Below, piece by piece: positions 8,490-18,378 of a stretch of 64,000 bases of DNA (within the stretch, counting starts at the first letter, position 1; the number at the start of each line of letters is the position of its first letter). The notes beneath the pieces were generated by a model. The model was not told the DNA's origin, ran no database searches, and saw only the letters and a program-made list of their open reading frames with translations. Position numbers and translations under genes: made by a program. Source of the stretch: Halocatena halophila (GTDB taxonomy: Archaea; Halobacteriota; Halobacteria; Halobacteriales; Haloarculaceae); assembly GCA_027563145.1 (NCBI GenBank), contig CP071306.1, positions 682,001 through 746,000 of the forward strand, given 5' to 3'.

Positions 8490-10385
8490 TCAGTTCGATG
8501 ATGACGCGTCGTCGTCCACGTCGTCGAAGTCGGCATCGACGTATTCGGTGTCGTCGCCCATCCCAGCACCGTCCGGTCCAGCCCCACCCGGGCCAGCTGC
8601 ACCGGCACCGGGGCCAGCACCAGCACCGCCAGCACCCGCAGCCTGCTGTTGATACATCTGTTTGCCGATTTCCTGAAGTGCTTCGGTGAGCGCTTCGGTG
8701 TCGTCTTTCAGCGCCTCGGTCGAAGCGTCCTCGTCTTCGAGCGTCTCCTCGACCTGCTCGATTGCCGACTCGATATCCGAGCGAAGATCATCAGAGACCT
8801 CTTCGTCGTTCTCTTCGAGCAGCGTCTCGGCCTGCTGGATCGTGGATTCGGCGTTGTTGCGCGCCTCGACCCGCTCACGACGCTTCTCGTCTTCTTCGGC
8901 GTGAGCCTCCGCGTCCGCTTTCATCTGCTCGATCTCATCATCCGAGAGACCAGTGCCGCCCTCAATGGTGATCGACTCGGCGTTGCCGCTGCCTTTGTCC
9001 TCGGCCTCGACGTTGACGATGCCGTTCTCGTCGATGTTGAACGTCACTTCGATCTGGGGCGTTCCGGCCGGGGCCGGCGGAATGTCGGTGAGCTGGAACG
9101 CGCCGAGCAGCTCATTCTCCTCGGCAACCTCGCGTTCGCCCTGGAATACCCGCACCTGCACGGCCTGCTGGTTGTCGGCCGCCGTAGTGAAGATCTTGGA
9201 CTCTTTGGTTGGAATCGTGGTGTTTTTCTCGATGAGCCGCTCGAACAGCCCGCCTTTCACTTCGATGCCGAGCGACAGCGGCGTCACATCGAGCAACACC
9301 ATGTCGTCGACCTCGCCACCGAGGATGCCACCCTGAATCGCCGCGCCAAGCGCAACCGCTTCGTCAGGGTTGACGTTTTTCTTTGGCTCCTGGCCGGTGA
9401 GCGTCTCGACTTTCTCCTGGATCATTGGCATGCGCGTCGAGCCACCGACGAGGAGGACGCTGTCGATGTCGTTTTTCGAGTAGCCAGCATCGGCGAGTGC
9501 CTGCTCGGTCGGCGGAACCGTCCGCTCGACGAGATCCTGCGTCAGCGATTCGAATTTCGCGCGGCTGAGTTTCTTCTCGAGCGTCAGGGGTCCAGAGTCC
9601 GTCGTCGCGATAAACGGTAGGTTGATCGTCGTCTCCTTCCGGCTGGAGAGTTCGACCTTCGCGTCTTCGGCGGCGTCTTTCAGCCGCTGGAGCGCCTGGC
9701 GGTCATCTGTGAGATCCTTTCCGTGTTCTTGCTCAAACTCGGCGGCGAGCCAGTCGATGATTGCCTGGTCCCAGTCGTCACCACCGAGGTCGTTGTCTCC
9801 GTTGGTCGCCTCAACGTCAATGACGCCGCCACCGCTTTCGAGGACGGAAACATCGAACGTGCCGCCACCAAGGTCGAACACCATCACGGTCTGCTCGGAA
9901 TCGTCGTCGAGACCGTAGGCCATCGACGCCGCCGTCGGCTCGTTGACGATTCGCTCTACCTCAAAGCCGGCAATCTCGCCCGCATCTTTCGTCGCCTGGC
10001 GCTGGCTGTCGTTGAAATAGGCAGGAACAGTGATGACAGCTCGCTCGACGGTGTCACCGAGATACTCCTCGGCATCGCGTTTGATCTTCTGGAGAATCAT
10101 CGCCGAGATCTGTTCGGGCGTGTACTCCTCGCCGTCGATTGGGACCGTATAATCGTCCTCACCAATGTGTCGTTTGATCGACTCAATGGTCCGATCAGGA
10201 TTCTGGACGGCCTGGTTTTTCGCCGGCCCACCAATGAGTCGCTCGTCGTCGGTGAAGGCGACCACCGACGGCGTAGTGCGATTGCCCTCAGCGTTCACGA
10301 TTAGTTCGGGATCACCGCCTTCCATCACCGCAAAAGCGCTGTTTGTGGTACCGAGATCGATACCAAGAATCTTGTTGCTCGCCAT
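8490..10385 (-). CDS. dnaK: Molecular chaperone DnaK (Hsp70)
   Basis: 631 residues. ATPase motifs are intact: [13 protein letters not shown] (phosphate 1), [12 protein letters not shown] (phosphate 2) and [10 protein letters not shown] (adenosine). The catalytic Lys in SIKRHIG and Glu in NEPTAAS are present. The substrate-binding domain starts at [16 protein letters not shown] and a long helical lid follows. The C-terminus is a Gly/Ala/Pro-rich linker ending in an acidic tail. It refolds proteins with DnaJ and GrpE, neither of which lies beside it. The ATG at 10385 directly precedes the conserved [11 protein letters not shown]; longer frames upstream are not part of it. Confidence 0.97.
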   Translation of the reverse strand: MASNKILGIDLGTTNSAFAVMEGGDPELIVNAEGNRTTPSVVAFTDDERLIGGPAKNQAVQNPDRTIESIKRHIGEDDYTVPIDGEEYTPEQISAMILQKIKRDAEEYLGDTVERAVITVPAYFNDSQRQATKDAGEIAGFEVERIVNEPTAASMAYGLDDDSEQTVMVFDLGGGTFDVSVLESGGGVIDVEATNGDNDLGGDDWDQAIIDWLAAEFEQEHGKDLTDDRQALQRLKDAAEDAKVELSSRKETTINLPFIATTDSGPLTLEKKLSRAKFESLTQDLVERTVPPTEQALADAGYSKNDIDSVLLVGGSTRMPMIQEKVETLTGQEPKKNVNPDEAVALGAAIQGGILGGEVDDMVLLDVTPLSLGIEVKGGLFERLIEKNTTIPTKESKIFTTAADNQQAVQVRVFQGEREVAEENELLGAFQLTDIPPAPAGTPQIEVTFNIDENGIVNVEAEDKGSGNAESITIEGGTGLSDDEIEQMKADAEAHAEEDEKRRERVEARNNAESTIQQAETLLEENDEEVSDDLRSDIESAIEQVEETLEDEDASTEALKDDTEALTEALQEIGKQMYQQQAAGAGGAGAGPGAGAAGPGGAGPDGAGMGDDTEYVDADFDDVDDDASSSN

Positions 10386-10542
10386 GTTGTCTCCCTCTAT
10401 TGCTGTCGAACCGTTAAACCTTGCTGAATAGAGCGCTTCACCGGCCGATACCGTCCCCATAGCCGCTTGCGATTTCGTCCGATCAGGCCACGTGTGCACG
10501 AGACGGGAAAGCCTTTACTGTCGGATGAGCTAGGCTGAACCA

Positions 10543-11925
10543 ATGGTACTCGACGATCTTGGAAGTTCACTCAGGGGGTCATTATCGAAGCTACAGGGCA
10601 AGTCCCGGCTGAGCGAAGAGGATGTCGCCGATATTGTCAAAGAAATTCAACGATCGCTGTTGCAGGCCGACGTTGACGTCTCGCTCGTGATGGAGCTCTC
10701 CGATTCGATCGAAGCGCGGGCACTACAGGAAGATCCGCCGGCAGGAACGAGCGCACGCGATCATGTCCTGCGGATCGTGTACGAGGAGATGGTCACGCTC
10801 GTTGGCGATTCGACCGAACTGCCACTCGAAGAGCAGACGATCTTGCTCGCTGGATTGCAAGGATCGGGAAAAACCACCTCTGCTGCGAAGATGGCGTGGT
10901 GGTTTTCAAAAAAAGGGCTCCGGCCAGCCATCATCCAGACGGATACCTTCCGTCCGGGTGCGTACGATCAGGCAAAGCAGATGGCAGAACGCGCGGAAGT
11001 GGAATTTTACGGCAATCCAGACGGAGAAGATCCGGTCGAGATTGCCCGTGCCGGGCTCGAAGCCACGAGCGACTGTGACGTACACATCGTCGACACGGCC
11101 GGTCGACACGCGCTCGAAGACGATCTCATCGATGAGATCGAAGAGATAGACTCGCTGGTTGAGCCCGACACCAGCCTGCTCGTCCTCGACGCGGCAATCG
11201 GCCAGGGGGCGAGCGATCAGGCCCAGGAGTTCGAACGCGCGATCGGTATCGATGGTGTCGTCATTACGAAGCTCGACGGAACAGCAAAAGGTGGCGGTGC
11301 GCTGGCAGCAGTCAACGAAACCGACTCTACGATCGCGTTTCTTGGAACCGGTGAGACCGTCCAGGACATCGAACGCTTTGAGCCCAGCGGCTTTATCTCG
11401 CGGCTGCTCGGAATGGGCGATCTCAAACAGCTCTCCGAGCGGGTCGAGCGCGCCATGGATGAGACCCAGGCCGAAGACGACGACTGGGATCCCGAAGATC
11501 TGATGTCCGGGCAGTTCACGCTCAATGACATGCGAAAACAGATGCAAGCGATGAATCGAATGGGGCCGCTTGATCAGGTGGTCGACATGATTCCGGGATT
11601 TGGCGGCTCGATCCGAGATCAGCTTCCGGATGACGCGATGGACGTCACTCAGGACCGACTCCGAGATTTCGAGGTGATCATGGACTCGATGACCGAAAAC
11701 GAGCTCGAACAGCCTCGATCGGTCGGCGCTGACCGCGTTCGAAGGATTGCACGCGGGGCTGGCCAATCCGAAGAACGGGTGCGCGAACTGCTCGAACAGC
11801 ACAAAATGATGGAACGGATGCTCAAGCAGTTCCAGGGCATGGGCGACAGCGACATGCAGCGAATGATGAAAAAGATGGACGGCGGCGGCGGTGGTGGCGG
11901 TCTGGGTGGACTGGGCCCCTTCTGA
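10543..11925 (+). CDS. srp54: Signal recognition particle protein SRP54
   Basis: A 460-residue GTPase that binds 7S RNA and signal sequences and targets nascent membrane proteins to FtsY and SecYEG. It has an N-terminal four-helix N domain, then a G domain with [26 protein letters not shown] and [13 protein letters not shown]. The methionine-rich M domain (residues about 310-435, many MxxM pairs) is followed by a short Gly-rich tail. Length and order match archaeal SRP54. It is divergent from dnaK with 157 bp between the starts. Confidence 0.97.
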   Translation: MVLDDLGSSLRGSLSKLQGKSRLSEEDVADIVKEIQRSLLQADVDVSLVMELSDSIEARALQEDPPAGTSARDHVLRIVYEEMVTLVGDSTELPLEEQTILLAGLQGSGKTTSAAKMAWWFSKKGLRPAIIQTDTFRPGAYDQAKQMAERAEVEFYGNPDGEDPVEIARAGLEATSDCDVHIVDTAGRHALEDDLIDEIEEIDSLVEPDTSLLVLDAAIGQGASDQAQEFERAIGIDGVVITKLDGTAKGGGALAAVNETDSTIAFLGTGETVQDIERFEPSGFISRLLGMGDLKQLSERVERAMDETQAEDDDWDPEDLMSGQFTLNDMRKQMQAMNRMGPLDQVVDMIPGFGGSIRDQLPDDAMDVTQDRLRDFEVIMDSMTENELEQPRSVGADRVRRIARGAGQSEERVRELLEQHKMMERMLKQFQGMGDSDMQRMMKKMDGGGGGGGLGGLGPF

Positions 11926-11985
11926 GCGCGGCATTCGAGTACCAAATTCTACGTTGACCACACAGTCACTCGGCGTGTAACGAAG

Positions 11986-11998
11986 ATTATTAGTCTAG
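11986..11998 (+). promoter_or_regulatory. TATA element with adjoining CTAG site
   Basis: ATTATTA is centred about 27 bp upstream of the methyltransferase ATG (12017), the leaderless spacing. A CTAG tetranucleotide sits at 11995-11998, immediately after the TATA element, which is notable because the downstream gene looks like a CTAG methyltransferase. Confidence 0.45.
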
Positions 11999-12016
11999 GC
12001 GTCGAAAGCATCCGGC

Positions 12017-13150
12017 ATGAAAACGACCCACTCGGTCCGGATCGAAGATGTTCGAGAACTGACGCTTCCAGCCGATTCGGTCGAGCTGGTGGTGACTTCG
12101 CCACCGTATCCGATGATCGAGATGTGGGACGAGTTATTTTGTTCGCTCGACGAGGAAATCGAGGGAGCACTCGATGGTTCGGATGGAGAGACGGCGTTCG
12201 AGTTGATGCATCAGGCTCTCGATCCGGTCTGGGATACGTTGTCACGAGTGCTGGTCGATGGGGGAATCGCCTGTATCAACGTCGGTGATGCGACCCGAAA
12301 CGTTGGCGAGGGGTTTCGGGTGTTTCAGAACCACGTTCGAATCAGTGATGCGCTGACCGACCGTGGCTTTTCGCCGTTGCCCGACGTGCTCTGGCGAAAG
12401 CCATCGAACTCCGGTGCGAAGTTCATGGGGAGTGGGATGCTCCCGCCGAACGCGTATGTCACGCTCGAGCACGAGTACATTCTGGTGTTCAGAAACGGCT
12501 CGAGTCGGCGATCGTTCGAGTCCAACGCCGACGATCGCTACGAGTCGGCCTTTTTCTGGGAGGAGCGCAATCGGTGGTTCTCTGACACCTGGTCAGACAT
12601 CAACGGAACCGAACAGCCCCTTGAGCTCCCCGGCGAGGACGACGACGTTCGTGATCGCTCCGGAGCGTTCCCGTTTTCGATACCGTATCGGCTGATCAAT
12701 ATGTACTCGGTCTACGGCGACACCGTGTTCGACCCGTTCTGGGGAACGGGAACGACCTCACTCGCAGCGATGGTGGCGGCCCGCAACTCCATTGGCTGTG
12801 AGATCGAGCCGGCGATGGCAGAGCTGTTCGAACAGCGACTCGAGTCGGTCGTAGGGTTCGCCGAGGATGTGCTCTCAGGGCGTCTCGATGCCCACGAGTC
12901 GTTCGTCGACCGGCGGACCACAGACGAGGGGCCGCTTTCGTACGACGCTTCGAACTACGATCTCCCGGTGATGACCAAACAAGAGCGCGATATACAGCTG
13001 TACGCCATTGACGGCATTTCCGCAACCGAGAAACCCGAAGGAACACAATACACCGTCGAACACGACCCGTTTTACCGCGACACCACAGGCGAGCCATCGC
13101 TCACAGAGACGCTCGAACGGGCAAAAATCGATTCATTGTCAGACATTTGA
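12017..13150 (+). CDS. zim: Solitary DNA methyltransferase, probably CTAG m4C (Zim-like)
   Basis: 377 residues. The catalytic motif IV TSPPYPMIEMW is at about residues 29-39, and the SAM-binding motif I DPFWGTGTTSLAA is towards the C-terminus (about residue 238). This order is the beta-class arrangement used by N4-cytosine and some N6-adenine methyltransferases. The sequence around MGSGMLPPNAYVTLEHEYILVF resembles the haloarchaeal Zim/CTAG methylase as I remember it; that specificity is inference. No restriction endonuclease gene is adjacent, so it appears to be an orphan. A leaderless promoter precedes it. Confidence 0.8.
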   Translation: MKTTHSVRIEDVRELTLPADSVELVVTSPPYPMIEMWDELFCSLDEEIEGALDGSDGETAFELMHQALDPVWDTLSRVLVDGGIACINVGDATRNVGEGFRVFQNHVRISDALTDRGFSPLPDVLWRKPSNSGAKFMGSGMLPPNAYVTLEHEYILVFRNGSSRRSFESNADDRYESAFFWEERNRWFSDTWSDINGTEQPLELPGEDDDVRDRSGAFPFSIPYRLINMYSVYGDTVFDPFWGTGTTSLAAMVAARNSIGCEIEPAMAELFEQRLESVVGFAEDVLSGRLDAHESFVDRRTTDEGPLSYDASNYDLPVMTKQERDIQLYAIDGISATEKPEGTQYTVEHDPFYRDTTGEPSLTETLERAKIDSLSDI

Positions 13151-13199
13151 GGCCCCACCGAACGGTTGTCTTTTTGTGAGCAGGGCTCGCCCCTAGGGT

Positions 13200-13766
13200 A
13201 TGAGCGTCCGTGGGGTGGCAGCGACCGTGTATCGCGAGGGTGTTGGCGCACTTGGCGTGAGCTCGGTTGGAAGTTTACTCGCGGGGTCCCTCCTTGGCGG
13301 ACTCGAGACGGAGCTGCAGCGGCTTCCTGGCTTGCTCGTGCTCGTCCCCGCATTATTGGCCACCCGCGGAAACGTATACGGATCGCTCGGTGCGCGTCTC
13401 GCCACCGCACTCCAGCAGGGACTGCTCACGCCCACGCTTCGGTCGCACGACCGGCGGCTCTACAACGCGCTGGTAGCTGCCCTGTGTACCGGGCTGTTCA
13501 CCAGCGTGTTCGCGGCCGTGGCCACCGTTGTGGTGTTGTGGCTGCTGAACGCCGCGGTCGCGCCGGCTTCGCTGGTGGCCGTCTCGTTTCTGGCCGGCCT
13601 CGCTTCCGGAATCGTTCTCTCAGCAACCGTGACAGGTGTCGTGTTCGTAGGCTACCGACGAGGGCTGAATCCCGACACGCTCGTCGGTCCGGTGGTGACG
13701 ACGACCGGTGACGTGTTCGGAATGATGTTTCTGTATCTCGCAGCGCGGGTGGTACTGGCGTGGTGA
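13200..13766 (+). CDS. MgtE-type divalent cation transporter, first half
   Basis: 188 residues with about five transmembrane helices, corresponding to one SLC41/MgtE integral membrane domain. Conserved features are PGLLVLVPALLATRGNVYGSLGARL in the first pore helices and a final GDVFGMMF segment with the conserved Asp. It lacks the cytosolic N and CBS domains of bacterial MgtE. The next gene is a second copy of the same domain, and the two probably pair to make one Mg2+-type channel. The two genes overlap by 4 bases (GTGA), so translation is coupled. Confidence 0.85.
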   Translation: MSVRGVAATVYREGVGALGVSSVGSLLAGSLLGGLETELQRLPGLLVLVPALLATRGNVYGSLGARLATALQQGLLTPTLRSHDRRLYNALVAALCTGLFTSVFAAVATVVVLWLLNAAVAPASLVAVSFLAGLASGIVLSATVTGVVFVGYRRGLNPDTLVGPVVTTTGDVFGMMFLYLAARVVLAW

Positions 13767-14317
13767 GTGGTGAATGGACGGTCGAGGCGATCGTTCGAGC
13801 CACGCTTCCAGTGTTGTGTGTGCTGACACTGATCGAAATCGGCAGCGGAATGGTTCTCCACGGTTTCGAGGCCACGCTGGTTCAGTATCCAACGCTGCTC
13901 GTGCTCGTTCCGGTGGTGATCGGCACGGCCGGCAACCTCGGGAGCATGCTCGCCTCACGGCTTTCGACGGCGCTCCATCTGGGAACACTGACGTTCGGAA
14001 CGAACGCGCTTCTGGTCGGCCACGTGCTTGGAACGATACTCCTCGCCGGAACGCTCTTTCCGGCAGTTGGTGCGGGTGCCTGGCTACTCACGTCGGTGAT
14101 TGGATCGCCAACGCTCGGACTTGGCCGTGTGCTGATCGTCGCGACGCTCAGCGGCGTTGTGTTGGCCCTGGTGGTCGTGATTGTCACCGTGAGCGCGACG
14201 TATATCGCGTATCGACGACGCGCTGACCCGGACGACGTGGTGATCCCAACCGTCACGAACGTCTGCGACGTGCTCGGGGTATTGGTGTTGTTCGCCGTCG
14301 CACAGCTCGTGGTGTAG
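13763..14317 (+). CDS. MgtE-type divalent cation transporter, second half
   Basis: A 184-residue paralogue of the preceding protein with the same five-helix domain: YPTLLVLVPVVIGTAGNLGSMLASRL aligns with the PALLATRGNVYGSLGARL segment next door, and the end has CDVLGVLVL. The GTG start overlaps the upstream TGA. Together the pair covers both halves of the pseudo-symmetric transporter. Substrate (Mg2+, Co2+ or another divalent ion) cannot be fixed from sequence. Confidence 0.83.
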   Translation: MSGEWTVEAIVRATLPVLCVLTLIEIGSGMVLHGFEATLVQYPTLLVLVPVVIGTAGNLGSMLASRLSTALHLGTLTFGTNALLVGHVLGTILLAGTLFPAVGAGAWLLTSVIGSPTLGLGRVLIVATLSGVVLALVVVIVTVSATYIAYRRRADPDDVVIPTVTNVCDVLGVLVLFAVAQLVV

Positions 14318-14333
14318 TCCACTCGATGGAGAG

Positions 14334-14777
14334 TTACTCGTCGTCGACCGGGACGCCGTCTTCTGTCGGTGGTGCGAGCTGTCTGACGTACGCCGCCGGA
14401 TCGCCCTCAGAAACCGTGATCGTCACCGTGATATCGCCAAGTTCGTCGGGATCACCGACCGCGAAGTTGACAACGTCTGCGTAGGCGGCTTGCTTTTTCA
14501 GTCGGAACGTCACCGTGTTCGTTTCGGGGGTGAGTCCGTCGAGCATCGTGGTCCGAGCGGAGTCGAGAATCGCCTGCTCGTGAAACCGTTCCGAGAGCCG
14601 TTCGAGCGAGTGTGTCCTCGCAACGACAGTGCCGGGAGCCCTCTCGTCGCCAGATTGCGTTTCGACCGTTGCTTCTGGAGCGAGTGTGTCGATTGCCTCG
14701 ATCACCCGCTCGGTGCGTTCAGTGGCGTAAACGGGTGCTTCGAACGTCGCCGTAACGTGAAAAATTTGACTACTCAT
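14334..14777 (-). CDS. UPF0201 family RNA-binding-domain protein
   Basis: 147 residues. It starts MSSQIFHVTATFEAPVYATE and continues with TERVIEAIDTLAP and a SDLERFHEQAILDSAR-like helix (seen here as SERFHEQAILDSA). This is the archaeal UPF0201 (PF01877) pattern, a predicted RNA-binding fold related to ribosomal L5. It overlaps the upstream UPF0200 kinase gene by 8 bp. UPF0200 and UPF0201 are neighbours or fused in many archaea, so a joint function is likely. The frame is open further upstream, but those residues are a shadow of the kinase gene. Confidence 0.88.
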   Translation of the reverse strand: MSSQIFHVTATFEAPVYATERTERVIEAIDTLAPEATVETQSGDERAPGTVVARTHSLERLSERFHEQAILDSARTTMLDGLTPETNTVTFRLKKQAAYADVVNFAVGDPDELGDITVTITVSEGDPAAYVRQLAPPTEDGVPVDDE

Positions 14778-15309
14778 CGTCTTCGAGCAGGCGTCGAACC
14801 TGCTTGTGGTATGCCTCAATGCTTTCAGTGTTCTCGATCGTCTCATCTGCCATCTCGATCGCAGCACCCATCCCGAACCCGAGTTCGCGGGTGTCGCGTT
14901 CTTCGAGGGTCTCGACGGAGGGATCGTCACGCTGGCGCTCGGAGAGTCGGTCCTTGCGGAGCTCGAACGGGGCAGTGATTGCCACCAGCGTGAATTCGTC
15001 GCCAAACGCCTCAAGGAACCGTTCGACTTCCGCATCGGATCGAATGCCATCGATCAGCACGGTGTCGTGCGTTTCGAGCGCGTCGCGGATGGGTTTGAGC
15101 GATCGCTCGGCGATTGCCCCCGGGCCATTTTCTTCTCGCAATGCGACCGCGATCTCCCCGTGGTGGTCTGAGGGATCCAGACCGCGAGCGCGACACTCCT
15201 CTCTGATCACGTCGCCCATCGTGATCACTGGAATGTCGAGTTCGGCTGCGACGGACGCGGCCTCGCCCTTTCCACTGCCTGGTAGTCCCACGGTCCCAAC
15301 GACGTTCAT
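14770..15309 (-). CDS. UPF0200 P-loop kinase (dephospho-CoA kinase-like)
   Basis: 179 residues. The P-loop is GLPGSGKGE at about residues 8-16, followed by the nucleotide-kinase features DVIREECRARG and LIDGIRSDAEVE, with an arginine-rich lid RKDRLSERQRDD. It fits UPF0200, a nucleotide-kinase-like family related to adenylate kinase and dephospho-CoA kinase, for which an archaeal dephospho-CoA kinase role has been considered. It overlaps the UPF0201 gene downstream. The substrate is not determined. Confidence 0.85.
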   Translation of the reverse strand: MNVVGTVGLPGSGKGEAASVAAELDIPVITMGDVIREECRARGLDPSDHHGEIAVALREENGPGAIAERSLKPIRDALETHDTVLIDGIRSDAEVERFLEAFGDEFTLVAITAPFELRKDRLSERQRDDPSVETLEERDTRELGFGMGAAIEMADETIENTESIEAYHKQVRRLLEDDE

Positions 15310-15410
15310 TACTGGACGGTCGGGACGAGATGGCCTTAATGGCTCCGTTCGATCGAGCCCTCGGTGCGAATCCAACTGCTTTTGATGGTTGACGCAGATG
15401 ATCCGAATGC

Positions 15411-15485
15411 GGGCACGTAGCTCAGCCAGGATAGAGCGTCGGACTTCTAATCCGACGGCCGTGGGTTCGAATCCCACCGTGCTCG
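15411..15485 (+). tRNA. tRNA-Arg (anticodon UCU)
   Basis: A 75-nt cloverleaf. The acceptor arm GGGCACG pairs with CGTGCTC, including one G-U pair, and the discriminator is G. The D arm is GCTC...GAGC. The anticodon stem TCGGA/TCCGA encloses loop CTTCTAA, giving anticodon TCT. The T arm is GTGGG-TTCGAAT-CCCAC. No intron and no encoded CCA. It would read AGA/AGG arginine codons. Confidence 0.97.
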
Positions 15486-15527
15486 TGGCCGGTACGCTCT
15501 TATTCGATCCCCTGTAATCACTCTCCG

Positions 15528-15932
15528 ATGAAGTCCTCAGAACACGCCGTCGTCGGCACGGTCGTCAGTGCGATCGGCGTCCGGCTGTTCGGTCAGGAGC
15601 TGTCCGTCGCCCAGAAGCTCGGTCTCTGGCTGTACGGCGTCGTGCTCAGCGTCGTCATTGATCTCGATCATTTCGTACTCGGACGCTACTATCTCGGCGA
15701 CTGGTCAATGCTCAACGAAGCAATCAGTGAGCCAGCCCGGGCGTTCACCGATCCGGCGTGGCTGTTCACAGACGTTGATATGGACACCGAACGGCTGTTG
15801 AGCCACGCCATCATCGGCGGGCTACTCTCGCTCGGATTGTTCGTTGTGACGCCACTGCTAGGGGCATTCACTGCCCTCGTGCTCTACGCGCACGGGTTCT
15901 GTGATCTGCTCCGCGATACGAACACGCTGTAG
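15528..15932 (+). CDS. YdjM/DUF457-like membrane protein
   Basis: 134 residues with three to four hydrophobic helices. It carries an early His (SSEHAVVG), a VVIDLDHFVLG motif and a later LLSHAIIGG, the spacing seen in the YdjM/DUF457 membrane-bound metal-dependent hydrolase family. The metal ligands would be the two histidines and the Asp/His of DLDH. Enzyme activity in this family is unproven. It follows the tRNA gene by 42 bp and is convergent with the aminopeptidase. Confidence 0.65.
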   Translation: MKSSEHAVVGTVVSAIGVRLFGQELSVAQKLGLWLYGVVLSVVIDLDHFVLGRYYLGDWSMLNEAISEPARAFTDPAWLFTDVDMDTERLLSHAIIGGLLSLGLFVVTPLLGAFTALVLYAHGFCDLLRDTNTL

Positions 15933-15935
15933 GAC

Positions 15936-17030
15936 TCAGGCGTCTTCGAAGCCGTCTTCGAAGACGAACGTGCCGTTTTGCTGTACGATTTCGCCGTCGA
16001 GTTCGATTCGTGAGTCTTCGCTCATGTCCACGATCATGTCGACGTGTGTTGCGCTCTCGTTTGGCTCGTGGTCCTCGCCCACGGTTTCGGGGTAGGCCCG
16101 ACCGACCGCCATGTGGACGGTGTCGCCCATCTTCTCGTCAAACAGCATGTTGTACGTAAACCGGTCGATGTCGCGGTTCATGCCGATGCCGAGTTCGCCG
16201 AGCCGGCGAGCGCCTGGGTCGGTCTCGAGGACGCTCTGGAGCACCGATTCGTTCTTCTCGGCCTCGTGTTCGACGACCTCGCCGTTTTCGAAGACGAGCC
16301 GCGCGCCGGTCACCTCCTGGCCCTGGTGATAGAGTGGCAGATCGAACAGCACCTCGCCCTCGACTGAGTCGGGAACTGGAGCGGTGAACACCTCACCGCC
16401 AGGAAGATTTTCGTGGCCGTCATCGTTGATGGTAATCATTCCTTCGACGGACATCGTCAGGTCCGTCGTCTCGGAGCTGACGATTCGGACCTCACTGGCC
16501 GCGTCGAGTCGCTCAACCATTGCCGCCTGGTGGTCGTGCTGGGCTTGCCAGTCCTTATCGATTGCGTCCCAGACGAAGTTCTGGTAGGCGTCGGTACTCA
16601 TCTCTGCGAGTTGGGCGTTGCCGCTCGAGGGATACTGCGTGAGACACCAGTCTTTCGACATGATCGTCTCGCTCACCGGCTGGTTGACCCGCGAGCGCTC
16701 GGCCACGATTTCTGGCGCGACGTCGCTGAGTTCGGTGACGTTCGAATCCCCCCTGATCCGGATGATTTTGTCAGTTGCTTCTGCGAGCGCAAGCTGATGG
16801 GTGGGGGTTTCGAGACCGTCCGTACCGGCCGCCTTGAGATATGCACGGCTGGCGCGCCCATTCGAGAGCGTGTTGACCGGCACGCCGCCGATATCCCCGA
16901 CCGCCTCGTTCAACGCGACGATGAGATCTTCGGCCGCTGCTGGACCGGTAATGAGGACGTTGTCACCTTCCTCCACGCCGACCGAGTGGTTGACGATGAT
17001 CGACGCGTGTTGGCGAATTCGTGGATCCAT
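15936..17030 (-). CDS. M29-family aminopeptidase
   Basis: A 364-residue cytosolic metallo-aminopeptidase of the thermophilic aminopeptidase (M29) family. Recognisable blocks are NLPGGEVFTAP (metal-ligand Glu), GELGIGMN (second Glu), DEKMGDTVHMAVG (His ligand and catalytic region) and ATHVDMIVDM (His and Asp ligands near the C-terminus). The N-terminal domain opens with ASIIVNHSVGVEEGDNVLI as usual. It removes N-terminal residues from peptides. Length matches family members of 360-410 residues. Confidence 0.92.
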   Translation of the reverse strand: MDPRIRQHASIIVNHSVGVEEGDNVLITGPAAAEDLIVALNEAVGDIGGVPVNTLSNGRASRAYLKAAGTDGLETPTHQLALAEATDKIIRIRGDSNVTELSDVAPEIVAERSRVNQPVSETIMSKDWCLTQYPSSGNAQLAEMSTDAYQNFVWDAIDKDWQAQHDHQAAMVERLDAASEVRIVSSETTDLTMSVEGMITINDDGHENLPGGEVFTAPVPDSVEGEVLFDLPLYHQGQEVTGARLVFENGEVVEHEAEKNESVLQSVLETDPGARRLGELGIGMNRDIDRFTYNMLFDEKMGDTVHMAVGRAYPETVGEDHEPNESATHVDMIVDMSEDSRIELDGEIVQQNGTFVFEDGFEDA

Positions 17031-17175
17031 ACCAGGTGGCTTTGTCGCACCAGCTGAATATCCTTTCGAAGGTGCGAACGCAGTTGGTGGTGAGACGGAG
17101 TGTTAATATTCGGATTCGGCGTTATCCTGGGCGCAGAGTCAACCGATCGTCAGCGGTATATCAGTACTGCGTACA

Positions 17176-18198
17176 ATGACACCCATGATCGATCTCCGAA
17201 GCGACACGGTGACAAAACCGACCGACTCAATGCGTGAGCTGGCCGCCCAGGCGACGGTCGGCGACGACGTGTACGGCGAGGATCAGACCGTCAACGAACT
17301 CGAGTCCAGAGCCGCCGAACTGCTTGGTTTCGAGGACGCCCTCTACGTGCCATCCGGAACGATGGGCAATCAGATCGCTGCCAGAACGCACACTGAACCC
17401 GGCCAGGAGATTATCTGTGAACGGGACAGCCACATTTACCGCTGGGAGCTCGGTGGACTTGCCCAGCACAGTGGCCTGCAGACCAGACCGATCGCTGGCA
17501 CCGATCGAGGCGTGCTCAGACCATCGGCGATCGCCGACGGAATCGTCGAGGAAGACGCCCACCGTCCCGGCACCGGCCTGCTTGCACTTGAGAACACCCA
17601 CAACGCGGCCGGCGGGACAGCAATCGCACCGTCGCGGATCGATGAGGGAGCAACCACAGCCCACGAGCAGGGTGTTCCGGTCCATCTCGATGGAGCACGC
17701 CTTGCCAACGCCGCGGTGGCACACGACGTGGCACTCGATCGGTTCACCGACGCGGTCGACTCGGCAACGCTCTGTCTCTCGAAAGGGCTTGGCGCACCGG
17801 TTGGCTCGGTACTTGCTGGCTCTGTGTCGTTTATCGAGCGCGCGCGCCGTGTGAGAAAACTCCTCGGCGGGGGCATGCGCCAGGCCGGAATGATCGCTGC
17901 ACCTGGACTAGAAGCGCTCGAATCGATCGACCGGCTCGAAACCGACCACGAAAACGCCACCATCCTCGCCGATCGGCTTGATGCGATCGACGGGCTCACC
18001 GTTCACCCCCCAGAGACGAATATCCTCCTTGTGACAGTACCAGAACCGGCTCCAACGTTTCTTGATGCGTGTGCCAACGCCGATGTTCTCGCGACGGCGT
18101 TCGATGAGTACCTCGTTCGATTTACGACACACCGCGACGTTAGCAGGGCGGCTGTCGAAACTGCCGCCGACAGAATTGCGAGCGTTGTTTCGGCCTAG
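17176..18198 (+). CDS. ltaE: Low-specificity L-threonine aldolase
   Basis: 340 residues, a fold-type I PLP enzyme that cleaves threonine/allo-threonine to glycine and acetaldehyde. It begins with the family hallmark MIDLRSDTVTKPT, has GDDVYGEDQTVNELE, PSGTMGNQIA, VHLDGARLANA, and the PLP-binding lysine in LSKGLGAPVGS (about residue 206). An alternative ATG at 17185 would remove three residues. The stop overlaps the end of a small convergent gene. Confidence 0.95.
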   Translation: MTPMIDLRSDTVTKPTDSMRELAAQATVGDDVYGEDQTVNELESRAAELLGFEDALYVPSGTMGNQIAARTHTEPGQEIICERDSHIYRWELGGLAQHSGLQTRPIAGTDRGVLRPSAIADGIVEEDAHRPGTGLLALENTHNAAGGTAIAPSRIDEGATTAHEQGVPVHLDGARLANAAVAHDVALDRFTDAVDSATLCLSKGLGAPVGSVLAGSVSFIERARRVRKLLGGGMRQAGMIAAPGLEALESIDRLETDHENATILADRLDAIDGLTVHPPETNILLVTVPEPAPTFLDACANADVLATAFDEYLVRFTTHRDVSRAAVETAADRIASVVSA

Positions 18199-18329
18199 CG
18201 ACGATCATTGTTGGCACCCTCCTGGAACGCGAGCATTGTTCTTCGGAAGACCAGATAGAGCGCCAGAAGAAAGCCAATGATGAGAACGAGAACGATGAGC
18301 AACATCGGGTCGTTGAGCAGGGATGACAT
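18195..18329 (-). CDS. 44-residue single-helix membrane protein
   Basis: The translation starts MSSLLNDPMLLIVLVLIIG, has one long transmembrane helix to about residue 26, then a basic turn FRRT and a polar tail ending NNDRR. The topology is clear but no function is known. Its stop overlaps the ltaE stop by four bases in convergent orientation. The hydrophobic core with flanking charges and a clean ATG-to-stop frame make coding likely. Confidence 0.6.
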   Translation of the reverse strand: MSSLLNDPMLLIVLVLIIGFLLALYLVFRRTMLAFQEGANNDRR

Positions 18330-18378
18330 ACTTCTGCTCGGCCCCGCGCCACCAAAATGATTTCGTCCGATCGCACCG

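Noticed and set aside
8649-9620. Long plus-strand open frame opposite dnaK (323 codons)
   Set aside because: It is antisense to the clearly real dnaK; its translation is low-complexity Leu/Arg/Asp-rich sequence with no motifs, a common shadow of high-GC genes.
10906-11961. Long minus-strand open frame opposite SRP54
   Set aside because: Antisense to a strongly conserved gene and without any recognisable motif.
14778-15050. N-terminal extension of the UPF0201 frame
   Set aside because: These residues (MAFDPMRKSNG...) are the wrong-frame shadow of the UPF0200 gene; the conserved start is MSSQIFHV at 14777.
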